This document shows positions 24,701-37,050 of a DNA stretch of 64,000 nt, one piece after another. How positions within the stretch are numbered: the first letter of the stretch is position 1; every line of letters begins with the position of its first letter. The translations under genes were made by a program, and so were the position numbers. This DNA is from Theobroma cacao (taxonomy: Eukaryota > Streptophyta > Magnoliopsida > Malvales > Malvaceae): the NCBI RefSeq assembly GCF_000208745.1, contig NC_030854.1, forward strand, positions 11,419,467-11,483,466. Reading direction: 5' to 3'. The notes below the pieces were generated by a model that saw only the letters and a program-made list of their open reading frames with translations, had not been told where the DNA came from and searched no databases.

Positions 24701-27560
24701 AAAGGTGTGGTGGAAAATTAAAATTTAAAGTCAAAATTTAAAAAAAAACGGGCCAATGACATGATGCCACGTGTCATGCCTTTATTAATTTATTATTTTT
24801 CCTTTTTAAAAGGCACAAAAACCAGCCCATCTTCGACCCATGGTCGGCGAAACCACCAAGAAGAGAGACAAAATAAAAACCAAACCCTAGAGAGAGAAAA
24901 TAAAAAAAAGTGTGAATTTTCAAGGAAATTAAGTGAAAAAGGTAAGATTTTTTCTATTAAGCTTGAGTTTTCTTATTCCCAAGCATTTCTCCTTACTTTC
25001 CATGATTAAATTGCATGTTTTCATGGTGATTTCATGGCTGGTCATATGGGTCTAGAGAGAGAAAATTGTTGGATTGATTTGATTTTCATATATATGTTAG
25101 TGTTTAGTGTTAGTTTAGCATGTTAGTAAACAAAATATGTAGAAAAACATTCATTTTTCCCATTACCTAGCCTTAGCCTAATTCTCTAAGTGAAAAATGA
25201 GGAAGAATTGGATATTATTCTAGGTGATTTGATTAAGAAATAATAGTTTTTGGTGTAGAAATTAATGAATTATGGAGAGAAAATTAATTAGGAAAAATCA
25301 TGATGTTAGTGCACTGTAATGGCTGAATTTTTCCATGAAGAAATGGGAAGGTTTTGATGCTGAAATTGCTGTTATTTGCATAATGTTTGGTGAATTGAGG
25401 TATTAGAAAAGAAATGGAGTAATTTTGGATTAAATTAGACGCGTTAGTAATTTAATCGGGTAATAGGCCGAATTAAGTCAGCACCGCATTTAAGCGGTAG
25501 TCGGATAAGTTGCATGTCATATTATGCATATACATCGAGCCTGAATTGATTTATAATGGTCAAGCATTAATGTGGTGAATTATGTATTGTACATTGTGGA
25601 TAGTGGTGAGCAAATTACATTGGTAAAAGTACAGAGATTATGCTTGAAGACTGGGATTAGGAGTACATTGACTCCTAGAACTATGAGTGAACTTATTATC
25701 GTCTTAATTATCTAGAGTAGTTTTATACAATTGTATGATTTTATGAAAAATGAGTTTAAATGGTAAATTACTGTGTTTTAGGAGAAACTGTGATTTTATA
25801 GATTTTCTGGAAAATTGAATATTGATTTTGAAAATAAAGTGATTGGAGACTGCCAACTTGTGTTATAAATTGTGTTTTAAATTATATGGCTTATAGCAAT
25901 ATGTGAGCATGAATGGCAAAGTCTGTGTTTGTATCAAAATTATATATACTATGTATTCAGCCTTGAGAGGCTAGATTGCGATAAATTGCCATGTCATGCA
26001 GAAAAGGATTTTATAAATCAGGTGGTAGATAAAACAATTCATAATCCCTGCAGTGGAGGTTTTGTGGACCAGCCTAAGAGAGGGGGCACAGAATCATATA
26101 TACCTTACCTCAATTGGAGAGCCGTGTGGAGGGTATCTCTGAAGGTAAAGATTTGAGTGCACTTCACGTGGACCACCGCGTCAGAGTGAGACTCAGCCAA
26201 CGCCAAGGCATGGCTAGAATTTCGAATGTAAAGATATTTAACAACCTTGGTGGACTCGGTCAGATGCCTAGGCCAAGGCATCCCCGGGAATGATTTTGGC
26301 AAGAGCCATGTTTTGTGAAATACATAAGCCAAGTTGATTATTTGAGTAAATTGATTATTGATGTTATGAAAAATATACTGGAATGAAATATCTTACTTGT
26401 CTCCATTTACTCGACTTTAGATGGTTTAGATGGTATCTGTTTACTCACTAGGATTTTATAGTCTCACCACTCTCAATTCCCCACATTTCAGGCTCAAGAT
26501 AGCAGGTAGATAGCCGATTCCATCAAGGACTTCAGTTAACTTTGCATCGACAAAATTGTAGGTTCACAGACTCGCACCTTATTGGTTAGTTGAGGCCCAT
26601 GTGTCACTGTGAAAGAAATTTTATACTTCAGTTATCTGCTTTAAAGTATGTATGAATATATTTAGCTTTTACATTACAAAAATTAAATTACTAATTTTTC
26701 TATAATATTGTTTTTTGTTTAGAAAATTGAATATTTTATTGAATATTATTATTTTATTCAAACAATTATAATTTCATTTCAAATAATTATTTTAGACATC
26801 TAAATTTACTTTTAATTATGAAACAACTATTGATTTCTTCAAATGCGAGATTTTATAACTATTGCTCATCGGGGAAGTGTGAAAGTTGATATGAGAGCCT
26901 TGCGAGGTTTCGATTGGTATTCGGGGTGAAGAATGTCTGTTGAGGCTTCGCGGCGGTTGTCATGGGCTCGATGGGAGTTCCGGGTCGTGACATAATTGGT
27001 TCACATTTAAAACTTAACTAATAAGGCTTTTCCTTTCCACCACATATAATCCCATAATTATCCAAAGTATAAAATGATAATAGGTGAAAGTCATGGGCTT
27101 GACAAGTGTCATGGTGGTGTAAAATTTCAAAAATTCCATTTACGTCCTCGTGGACAAGTGAAATGACTGTTTTGCTCTTATGCTCAAAATTGAAATTTTT
27201 CACTCCTCAAATTCAAATTATGTTCCAACTAGTCAAACTTGGTAAAAAATCTCTTCCAACATTCCAATTTTGCCCTCTGGTGGCAAAATGACTATTTCAC
27301 CCCTACGTTATGAAAATTTCCGATTGGATTCTAAATTAATCCTCGAACTCTGAATCACCATTTTAAGATATTCTAAGGTTTAATAACTTTTAAATACATC
27401 CCAAAATCTCTATTTGGACTAGTTCGAGGCTTTAATCGACTTTATTGTACCACTAAGTCCAATACCGACTTTTAAAAATTTTTCAAGGCATCCAAGTATG
27501 CAGACATGTTATCAAGTACATGAATGACATGGCAAGTATATTATAGAGCGGGGCTTGACA
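21749..27560 (-). mobile_element. 5' LTR of element A, split by a solo LTR
   Basis: Own sequence is 21749-24179 plus 26998-27560, 2994 bp. On the minus strand it starts TGTCAAGCCCCGC at 27560 and ends GGTCGTGACA at 21749. It matches the 3' LTR base for base over long stretches. The TATA box (minus, about 24125-24131) lies just downstream of the insertion point of the solo LTR. Confidence 0.88.
24180..26992 (+). mobile_element. Solo LTR family A inside the 5' LTR of element A
   Basis: It starts TGTCAAGCCCAG and ends GGGTCGTGACA, 2813 bp, plus orientation. The TSD TAATT is perfect (24175-24179 and 26993-26997), and the surrounding minus-strand LTR resumes exactly after it. It is closely related to the LTR at 822-3513. 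It is the innermost layer of the nest on this side. Confidence 0.92.
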
Positions 27561-27640
27561 CAAGGTGCAATGGGGATATACGTTGCCAACCCAAGGTGCA
27601 ATGGGGATGTACATTGCCACCCTAAGGTGCAATGGGGGTC
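27561..27640 (+). repeat. Short tandem repeat, about 31-bp unit, in LTR C
   Basis: Three successive units of the form 'aaggtgcaatggggat..acgttgcc' lie right after the element A insertion point. The insertion took place at the start of this array, since the last base block before it (CCAAAGG) matches the unit start. Confidence 0.75.
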
Positions 27641-28850
27641 AAACCATCACAATGTATGAGTTTTAATGTTATTGAAATGATTATGGTTGTTATGTTTATG
27701 GTATGTTGTATGTCAAGTTCATTTGAGTAACGTTTATGGTTTATACTTTATGATGGCATGAGAATGGGCTTCGTAAGAAGAATTGAACCCTAAAGATAGT
27801 TCCCAAGATGTAAAAAAACTTAAGGAATGGCAAAAATGCTAAAATTGTTCAGAAACTTGGTCTCTATGTTCGAAGTATCGTTACATATGGAGCACAAATC
27901 GATACATTCTAAACAGATTGCCATGGGAGGCTTTTTGTGTGAAATGTAGCGATACATTTTACTAATATATCGATAGATGATTGTAAGAATCGATACATTC
28001 AATAATGTATCGATAGATATGGTATAGAAAATGATGTTTGAGTGAATTCGATGAGGATTTTAAAGGTAAAGGATTTCTAAAGGTTTATATAAGTTTGTTT
28101 TCAAACTAAAGGTATTTAAATGAGTTTAAATGGCATGTATAATGAATTTTATGATTCAGAAGTTAGGAACGACATGAGTTATAAATTCATGGTTATGAAA
28201 TACTCTTATCCCCTAGCTTGTCCCCTTCCCTGTATCCATTCACAAAGTCTTTATGACTCACACGTTATTTTTTTTTTCATTTATTTTATTGCAGATCAGT
28301 GATAGCATCTGATAGCAACCAGTGCAGTGGATACCAGTGTCTAGTCTTCATTCTTTGGTAAGTGTCTAGCAACTTGACGCCTAAAGGGTCGGTCACGTTT
28401 TGCTGATCAGTTAGTCTTAACTTTATGTTTTGTTTACAAACTATGAATATGTTTATGTTGATATTGCCAATGTTTAGGCATCTTACATGAAAAATGTTAT
28501 GTATGAGATCATGATGATGGCTCAAGAGCTTATATGGACACCCGAGGGTGCTGATGATGTTAATGTTTATATTAACGTGCACTATGACAGTGGCACTTGT
28601 TAATACATATATGGATGTATTAAGTTGAGCTTACACAATTAAGTTCAGAAGTTCCTTTATTGTGTAATAAGTTTTAAGAATGTATGTATTACGATTATGT
28701 ACGTTAAGGGATGTGATATGATGCTTTCGAATGTGATGATGAATGTTTGATGATGTTATGAGAAAATGCTTGCTTTGACTTAACAAGTTATGCTCATTTG
28801 AGTCCTTGCACCGATCACAATCATTCCAGGAAATGGGATGTGACAACAAG

Positions 28851-29182
28851 TCAAGCCATATGTGCTTTTTATTCCCTTTTTGGATATAAATGATGAGTTA
28901 TCTAAGGAGGTTGTTGATATGGAAAATCCAAAGAAACTTGTTGTAGCTTGTTTGATTCAAGATACAACAACAAAGGACAAGAATGAAGAACTCACAAATG
29001 TTACACATGTTTTGAAGGCTATACGAAAAGTGCATTATTCAAAAAGAACTCAATTTGAGAAGTTAGGTAAAAGTCAACTTATTCCACCATATTGGGTTGA
29101 GCAAGCACCAAATCTTGAGTTAAAGCCACTACAACCTCATCTTAAGATAAGGCTACTTTCACACCTCAAGCTTTTTCCATGA
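28851..29182 (+). pseudogene. pol: Athila element 1 pol remnant (protease-RT linker)
   Basis: The open frame 28862-29182 contains APNLELKPLQPHL, the linker that in Athila element 2 reads ILELKPLPTHLRYAFL between protease and RT. It then leaves homology, and within 70 bp the sequence jumps to the 3' end of the polyprotein region (GGGAGGCAACCCAAG at about 29256). RT, RNase H and IN are thus deleted. It resumes directly after the second ACAAG copy of the solo LTR C. Confidence 0.7.
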
Positions 29183-30742
29183 AAACTCAAACCTTCTTAA
29201 AGGGTGAATGAAGGCCTTAACCAAAGTCAAGGTAGTGACTATAAAGAAGCGCTTTTTGGGAGGCAACCCAAGCTTTCGAAACTCATATGTTCTCATTTAA
29301 GTTATTTTTATTTTTATTTTATTTATTTATATCTCTACTTTAATCTTTATTTTTGTTCTTTTTGCAGTAAAAGAAAGGGGCCTCCTACAAGCATTGATGA
29401 TAATGAAGATGAAAAGGAAGATTAGAGTTTCTTCCAATTCATCCAACCACCAAGGGAGTATTCTTGACCTGTCCCTTATTTTTTCTAACAGTAAGGATAA
29501 TGTTTAGTTTAAGTTTGTGGGGGTAATTTATTTTTCTAGTGGTAAATATTCTGTGGAAGTTTTTGATTTAATTTTTATTATTTATATGCTTTTAAGATTA
29601 GTTATTGTTTACCTTGTTTATGATTTTTCCTTATCCTAGGATAATATTTTGATTATTTCATGATTTTAGGTTTTAGGAAGAATATGTGTATGATTTAAGT
29701 TTGTGTTAATATTCTTTTGATAGCTTCGTTTTAAAATGTGACTTCCAAAAATTTGAGCACTATATTCCTTTTCTTAGAATTTTTATATGATTTAGAGAAC
29801 GTTTTTGTTGATAAAGAGTATAGTGAAGTCAAGAATTCTTGAATTTGTTTGATTTTCTCTCGAAGCAAAATCTTAGATAACACTTAGGATAAGAAGTGAT
29901 TTAGGCCATCTTTGGATCGTTTGAGCCTTATTGAGCTAGCTTGTTATATATTTATCCTTAGTCACCCATTTTGAGCTTAAATTACCATTTCTTTGTATAT
30001 ACACAAACATATTAACCGTAGTATTTTAATTTAATTTCAATAGTTTGAACTTGTCACCCTTAAATATTTTGATCTTTCTAGGAAGCATATTGAGCTTAAA
30101 GATAAATTGAGGGAGAAAGGTGAAGAAAAAACCAAAAAAACAAAATGATGGGTGCTTGAAATTTACCCGATGCTCACAATTGTCAAAAGTAAGTTTGGAA
30201 GTGTACAAAAAAAAAAAGAAATAAAGTGTGTTGTACAAAGGAAATTTTACTTTAAATTTGGGAGTGCTATAGAATTTTATTGAGTTCTTTATAGGTCCTA
30301 GACTGATTAAGTGTTTAAGGTGAATTTGAGCCTAAAACATCCTTTATCATACCTTGACCTTAGTCGTATATTATAAGCTTAATAAAAACCTATTGATCCT
30401 TGAATAAGTGTTATTCTACATTAATGGAGAGAGAGATGAAAAACAAACTTATGGGATCCTAGTATTAACCTATGCTTAGATTTGGCATAAACTAATTCGA
30501 ATTGCATGATATTCTTTGTAAGAGATTATTCACACACACAGGAAGTCCATTTAAAAAATAAGTTTTCACTTGAATTGATGCATGACTTTAAGGATTAGCT
30601 GTATTTTACCTTAAGCTAGAATTGGGATATTTTCTAAGGGAAAAATTGGGAAATTATGATTTGGTACTTCTATCTCCCATTCAAGTATTTTTATGTTCAA
30701 TTTTCTTTTGTTCAAGGACTAGCAAAATCTTAAGTTTGGGAG
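29183..30742 (+). mobile_element. 3' non-coding part of Athila element 1
   Basis: It begins with the Athila post-pol signature AAGCGCTTTTTGGGAGGCAA (about 29247). A short acidic tail (SIDDNEDEKED then stop, to about 29425) corresponds to the C-terminal end of the downstream Athila ORF at 57298. From 29460 to 30742 it matches 57300-58620 of Athila element 2 without any frame. A (CA)n run lies near 30528. It closes with the polypurine tract TTAAGTTTGGGAG before the 3' LTR. Confidence 0.75.
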
Positions 30743-32193
30743 TGTGATAATTCTATTTTATAGAATTATTTTATTCTAATTTTGTTATTAAACATTAGCT
30801 AAGCCCTTAATTTTCAATTATAATTTAGTTATTTTTAGTTGCTTTTATAATTATTTTATTTTTATTAAGTTATTTTAATTTTATGTTTATTTCCTTTAAT
30901 TTCCTTATTATTTATTAGTTTTTATGTTTTTATAGGATTTAAAGGAATTGGGCTTAATTTTAGAAAGTAAGGTGTTTGAAGGACTTGAAATTCTGCTTGC
31001 ATATACTTCAGTATTTTGCCCATAACTCTTGCTATCGAACTTGAAATGATGTGATGCTTGACTATTGGAAAGATAAGAGACAGAGCTACAACTTTCATGA
31101 GGATCACTTTGCCAAGTTCTGCCTCGAAGATAGAGAAAATTGCTTCGAAAGATGATTGGGTCTACTGTTGTGGGAATGGCAATTTTAAGGTTGACAATTG
31201 ATATTTGGGTCTCTCATTACACTTTTAAGCCCAATTAGAAAAAGTAGGTTAACTTAGAAGATTTTAGGTTAAGTTTGTCTGTATAAATAGGATATTTTTA
31301 TGAGACAATGGGGAGAGAACTTTTGGAGATTCAAGAGGTTGAAAGTTGAGGCAGAAACTTAGGAAACAAAGTTGGAATCAATTGTTTTACTTTATTACTT
31401 AGCTTTTATTTTTCTTTTTACTCTAACTAGTTGAATTTTATATAATGTTATATGTCTTTGCAATTATGAATAGCTAATTTTCTTTTTCTGGGATTGCAAT
31501 TGAACTCACATGTAATCTAAATTTTTAATCTCTTTCTTGCTTATTTTCAATGGAATTGAATTGTTTATTTCAATTTGTTCTTAATGCTTTTAATTGCTTG
31601 GCAAGCAATTAAATTGATCTAGGAACCTAAACAAACTTAGGAAAAAGAGTTTAGTGTAGACTAAAATTGGGATAGCATATAATTATATTAATTTATTTGT
31701 GTATAGGATAGGGATATACCTATATGCCATATGTAGCCAGAATTAGAGCCTGAACTTAATGTATCTATTTTAATTATAATTCATATAGGGATATAGTGTT
31801 TTGATTAAAATAGATATGTTTATAAGATGATTTGAGAAACCTTTATAAATAATTAAGGACTCTAGGTTAGCAATTCAACCCATTGAAATAAGTAGAGGAA
31901 GAGAGGTATGATTGAGATGAAGTGTGAGGGATATTGTAGTCCTAGGCTTTTTTAATTTAATTTTTACTCAAGTTATTATTACTTTGATTTTTTTCTTTTT
32001 AGTTTAAATTTTGGTTCATTATTTTTAGTTAATTAATTTAGTTACTTGATATTGATTGTTTGGATAAGATCAAATTGTTCTAATTTTAGTACTTAGTAAA
32101 ATTTTAGATAAATTTTCTGTGGGATTGATACTTTGCTTGTTTATATAATGTCTATTCAATACATATACTTGCATTGTAGAATTTTAACTGACA
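30743..32193 (+). mobile_element. 3' LTR of Athila element 1
   Basis: It starts TGTGATAATTC after a polypurine tract and ends AACTGACA, 1451 bp. It matches 7770-9218 and 58621-60060 along the whole length. LTR C copy 2 resumes after it. Confidence 0.85.
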
Positions 32194-35100
32194 GCCTAAG
32201 AGGTGTAGGACCACTCTATAGATCACAGATGAGGCCGATGTGCCATTTACGCGAGCACACTAAGAACCAAAAATAATAGGGGTTAAACCGCTATTCGTCG
32301 AAATAGGATGGACCCACTCATAGTTAAAATGTTATGATGAATGAGATTAACTAGTTAGATAAATGATTGAATGAGTATTGCTTCATGATTTATGCTTAAA
32401 TGCCTAGCTTATGATTATATGAGTATTTGATGATGTTATTTACACTATAATGTGGTGATATCAGCTTGGTTAGATAAAACTTTAATTCAAAGAATGATCC
32501 CTCACTGCTAAAAAGACTTATGAATGAGTTAGATTCAAGAAAATGGCCAGAAAGTTGGATTCTATGGCAAAAGTATCGATACATTTTCGATAGAATGCTA
32601 CATGAGGCATTCTGTGTGAAATGTATTGATACATTACCAAGGGTATCGATGGATTCCTTGCATGTATCAATACATTTCAGAATGTATTGATAGAATTGTT
32701 ATAGAATTGACTTTCCAAATGATTTCAAAGAGGTTTTCATGATTTAAGTGTTTGTAATTATTTATGCAAAGATGTTTTCCATGCAATGTTATTCAGAGGA
32801 TGATTGAATGCTACGTTTCATGAACATCATGGTAATGTGAAAGAATTTATGAAATATATGTATTTATACTTGTATGGTTACTATAAACTCTTATGCCATG
32901 GCTTGTCCCCTTCCCTGTATCCACTCACGAAGTTTTTGTGACTCACATGTTATTTTCCCTCACTATTTTTGTTGTAAATTAGTGATAGCACTCTCTTGCT
33001 AGTAGCCGATGTCACAAAGATGTGATCCATTCATTTCTCATTGGTAGGTGTTTAGCAGCCCCTCGATGCCTAGCGAGTTGGGTCATGTTCCGTTGACGAG
33101 TCAGTCTATGTTATGTTTATGTTTATAAACTATGAACATGTCTTATGGATTATGAGTATGTTACAAGATTGTAGCCAATTGTTTGGGCATATTACATTAA
33201 GAATGTTATGTTAAATGTATAAAGTGGCTCAAGAGCCCGTATAGACACCTAAGGGTATTAAGACATGTAAATATTATGGTGCACTTTAAATGTGGTACTT
33301 TGATGATATATGAAATGTTTCACTTATATGTTGAGAAGTTCCATATATGTGTAATGTTGAGTATGATCGTATGCATGAGTTGATATTGTGTGCTTATAGA
33401 TGTTTATGTATACTTTCGCATTGATGAATGTTTAATAATTAACGTTAAAGAGGATTGCTTAGGCCTAGCGAGCTATACCCGTCTAGGTTCATGTGCTGTT
33501 CATGTTCCACCATAAAATGGGATGTGACATAGTTGGTCACAAATTTGGGTGTATTTTATCTAAGTTCTTGAGAAATAAGTTAAGAATTAATTATTTTTAT
33601 TCATTTAATTTATTTTAGTAAATCATGTTGGGTTCATTGGCTTTAAGTTAATTTATGATATTTTGCTTTAAGTTTAGTTATTATTTAAGTTAGTCTATTG
33701 CTTTTATAAGTGTGCTATGAAAAGGGTGATAATTTGTGAAGAAGAATGCATTCAAGGTGCAGACTTTTACCCACTGCATAGGTTCTAGCATTTCGAGCAT
33801 ATCTTTCACTACAGAAATCCAATTGATGTGATTCTTAAATCATTGAAAAGCTAAACAGTAGAACTACAACTTCCATGTTTACACTTTGAGCAATTCAACC
33901 TAGACAAAGGAGAAAATTGCATCAAAAAATGGAGCAAAGTGGTAGAAGTAGCATAAGGCAAGATGCACCATAATGCCACCTGAGGCTAGGGTGCCACGAT
34001 GCGCATGGAAAAAGGCCGTGGTGCCCGTTGATATCCCAACACTCTAAAACTTGAGTTTTAATTATATTAGGTGACACGACCTGATACTCTCCTCGAGCTC
34101 GTGACAACCGCCGTGATGTCTTGATAGATATTCATCGCTCGGAATGCTGATCGGAACCTTGCAAGGCTTTAATATTAGTTTTCTCACCTCCCCTGTGATC
34201 AACAGTTGTAAAATAACATGTTTTGAGAGGTTACAAACTATTTGCAAATCAAAACAATAGAAAAATAATTTTTATCTCGTAGGGGCATTTTGGTCATTTC
34301 TCCACACTAATCTTGAAACCAGTTAAAAATGCAGTATATGAGTAGAAAACACATATTTCATAATCAGAAATAAATTTAGATGTCGAAAACATTCATTTTA
34401 AACGAAACTATATCTATTTGAATATAACAAAAATATTCAATAAAATATTATATTTTCTTATAAAACAATATTTATAGACTTACCGGTAAATAATTTTTGT
34501 AGCCTAAAAGCTAAATAAATTCATACATACTGTAATACAGATAACCAAAGTATTAAATTTAATTTACAATGACACGTGGGCTCACAAATGACCAAAAGTA
34601 TCAAAAGAAATGAACCTACAGTTTTTGGATGGTGCAAGTCCAATTGTAGTCCTCGACAATATCAGCTATCTACAGTCTATTCTAAGCCTGAAATGGGTGG
34701 AAAGGAGGGTGGTGAGATTATAAAATCCCAGTGAGTAAACAAACACCATTCAAAATATCTAAAGTCGAGTAAATGGAGACGATCAAAATATCCCATCACA
34801 ATATGTATTTCATAACTTGAAAATTTCATCCCAACCCATGCAAACGGTTGTATTTCATTTAATTTCTCAATAAGGCTTATGAATTTCATAAACATTTGGC
34901 TCATGCCATCAAATAGTACTTGATGACACCTTGATTAAAGGCGTACACTCGAGCCCACCAAGGCTGTTAAAAATTTTGTATACACGTAAAACATATTTTT
35001 ATTTCGTTTTGAAAACACAGTCGTTCCTTGGCGTTAGCGAAGTTCATCATCATGAGGTGGTTCGGCGTGACGTGAACTCTAACCATACCTCAGGAGATAC

Positions 35101-36370
35101 CTTACGCGCCTCTCTGATCGAGGTATGAATATAACCGGATTTCGTGCCCCTCTAATAGGTTGGTCCACAGAACCCGCCCATTCCAGCAAGCTAAACCCAC
35201 CATACAATAAAATATCCAATAGCATGACATGGCAATTATTTTATTTTACAACCTCTCAAGGTAAATCAATAATTCATGCATTTTCATAACATTTATCAAG
35301 TCAACCATTCATGCCAATATTGCCATAAGCCAATCAATTAGAACCATAAATTTACAACACATCAAGTGGTCTCCAATTACTCTATTTTCAAAGTCATCAT
35401 TCAATTTCAAGACAATTTATAAATTCATTTCATTTAAACACATTTTCCATAAAATTCACAAAATCAAATAAAAAGACCACTTTAGATAATTAAAATGATG
35501 AATAGATTACTCAGTTCACAATAGCGGGATTTTTACGTCGCTATTGATTCGTACTCGTATAATTATTCTTAGTTGTCAGTCTCCCACGTCGTTCGGCACA
35601 CTCCCACAACAAACTTTCCTAGCAACAATTTAAATCCAATATACTTAGTGCATCAATTCCACTTCTCTCTCTCATTCTATCATAAATCTACATTATTTCT
35701 CCTCATTTCTTCCAATATTTTACCATCCAACTTAACACTCTCAACCAAATTATGCATCTAAATTCCTCCGACATCAATAATTTTTTTCATAACGAATCAT
35801 TTAAAATTTCTTAACTTTATTCGAGCACTATTCATAAATTTTGCATTTTCTTCTTTACTTTAGTCCTATGACACCTCCTACTAAAATATTTAAATGTTGT
35901 ATTAAAATAATTTAAATTTAATTCATATCACCAATTTACCAATGTATAATTAAATAAAATGGGCTAGCCTCCATATAGTCCAATTTCACAATAAGCCATG
36001 GAGTAGAGTAAACAAATTTTACCCAATTAGGCTAGGTTGGCCCAAGTCTCCACCTTTTTTTTCTTTTGGACTTTTCTTCCTTTGTTGGTTTTAGGTCCTT
36101 TTTCCTAGACTTCTCCCATTTCTTTTTAATTCGGTCATGCCCATTCTTTCCTTATTGGGCCATGTCCACTAATATGCATATATATATTTTTCTTTTCTTT
36201 TCTTTTCTTTCTTCCACCGTCCAGCAGCCCCTGCTTGTCTTTCTTTTTCTTTTCTCACATACACAAGCTGTCCCAAATTTCTTCCTCTCTCTCCTTCTCA
36301 CTGCCAGCCACACTTTTTAGCTTTTTCAACTATAATTTTTAAGCAGCTGAGGCTGCTCATATTGACTTCA

Positions 36371-36485
36371 AAATTAGCAGCTAAGCTGCTATATTTTTTC
36401 TCAAAAATCAGCAGCTAACCTGCTATATTTTTTCTCAAAAATCAGCAGCTAACCTGCTCTATTTTCCCTCTAAAAATCAGCAGCC
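36371..36485 (+). repeat. Tandem repeat, about 36-bp unit
   Basis: Three units of the form 'aaaatcagcagctaacctgctatattttttctc' follow each other. The AGCAGCTAACCTGCT core can pair with itself (AGCAG...CTGCT). Scattered further 'cagcagc' words continue to about 36620. Confidence 0.7.
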
Positions 36486-37028
36486 AAAACAACAAAGATT
36501 AACAACCAAAATCGCACCTTACAACTTACAAAATCAGCTACAAAAATCTGCACTTCTCAACCTCCAAAACCAATAGCAAAACTGCACTTTTCAACCTTCA
36601 AAATCAGCAGCTAAAGCTGCTCCTCTCATCCCTTAAATGGACAGAAAAATTGCTCTCTTTGCCTCCTTAAATGGTAGCAAAATAGCCCCCTTCAACTCAG
36701 CTCTTTCACCTTTCTTTTCTTCCTCACCACTCGGCCTTCTCTTGATTCTTTTTGTTCTCTTTGCTCATGCCTTCTTCTTGTTTCTTTTTCTTCTCTTAAC
36801 TAACTGACTTCTCTCTTTCATCTTCTCTTCTTCACTTTACTTATTGACCCATATATATATATTTTATTCTTTCCATTTTATTCCAACTTGGCCGGCCCCT
36901 CACATTTTTCTTCCTTTCTTCATTTTGTTCCACATGGTCTACCCCCCCTTCCATCAATTAAATTAAAGAGTCTTTTGACTCTTTTTATTGACCACATGGG
37001 CGATTGCCCATGTTGCTCTATCTTTATC

Positions 37029-37050
37029 TATATATATATATATATTTTTT
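37029..37050. repeat. (TA)n microsatellite
   Basis: A run of alternating T and A followed by a T tract inside the solo LTR E. It is a simple repeat with no other meaning seen. Confidence 0.7.

Larger units (their letters stand above)
12052..27560 (-). mobile_element. Chromovirus (Tekay/Del-like) element A with both LTRs
   Basis: Minus-strand Ty3/gypsy element. The 3' LTR is 12052-15045 and the 5' LTR is 21749-27560. After removing the solo LTR (plus one TSD copy) inside the latter, both LTRs are exactly 2994 bp. Between them, on the minus strand, lie a primer site, short gag, protease, RT, RNase H, IN and chromodomain, in the gypsy order. Flanks are AAAGG (12047-12051) and CAAGG (27561-27565), four of five bases matching. 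Two solo LTRs interrupt it. Stop codons in every domain and a shortened gag show it is dead. Confidence 0.9.
10051..28845 (+). mobile_element. Solo LTR family C, copy 1, with nested chromovirus
   Basis: It starts TGTGAAATCC at 10051 and ends GGATGTGACA at 28845. It is flanked by a perfect 5-bp TSD ACAAG (10046-10050 and 28846-28850). Own sequence is 10051-12051 and 27566-28845, about 3.28 kb. It sits in an Athila gag/pol remnant. It contains three perfect ATGTATCGATACAT palindromes (10569, 10631, 10660) and a second looser cluster at about 27876-28018. The chromovirus at 12052-27560 is inserted in it. Confidence 0.85.
7770..32193 (+). mobile_element. Athila element 1, internally deleted, host of further insertions
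   Basis: Two Athila LTRs in the same direction (7770-9218 and 30743-32193, 1449 and 1451 bp) bracket about 2.7 kb of own internal sequence (9219-10045 and 28851-30742). Complete Athila elements have internal regions several times longer. Here gag, protease, RT, RNase H, IN and the downstream ORF are reduced to fragments, so this is a deletion derivative. A solo LTR C interrupts it with a perfect ACAAG TSD. The outer flanks (ACACT left, GCCTA right) do not match, so simple insertion into LTR C copy 2 is likely but not proven. Confidence 0.7.
5693..33529 (+). mobile_element. Solo LTR family C, copy 2, split by an Athila element
   Basis: Own sequence is 5693-7769 and 32194-33529, about 3.4 kb. 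It starts TGTGAAATCC and ends GGGATGTGACA. It aligns by eye, at roughly four bases in five, with copy 1 (10051-28845). Flanks are TATTT (5688-5692) and TAGTT (33530-33534), matching at four of five bases, as for an old TSD. Both halves contain clusters of the ATGTATCGATACAT palindrome. No internal region is attached, so it behaves as a solo LTR. Confidence 0.7.

Noticed and set aside
27561..27640. Possible CRISPR-like array of 31-bp units
   Set aside because: The units are adjacent without unique spacers, and this is plant LTR sequence. It is a short tandem repeat.
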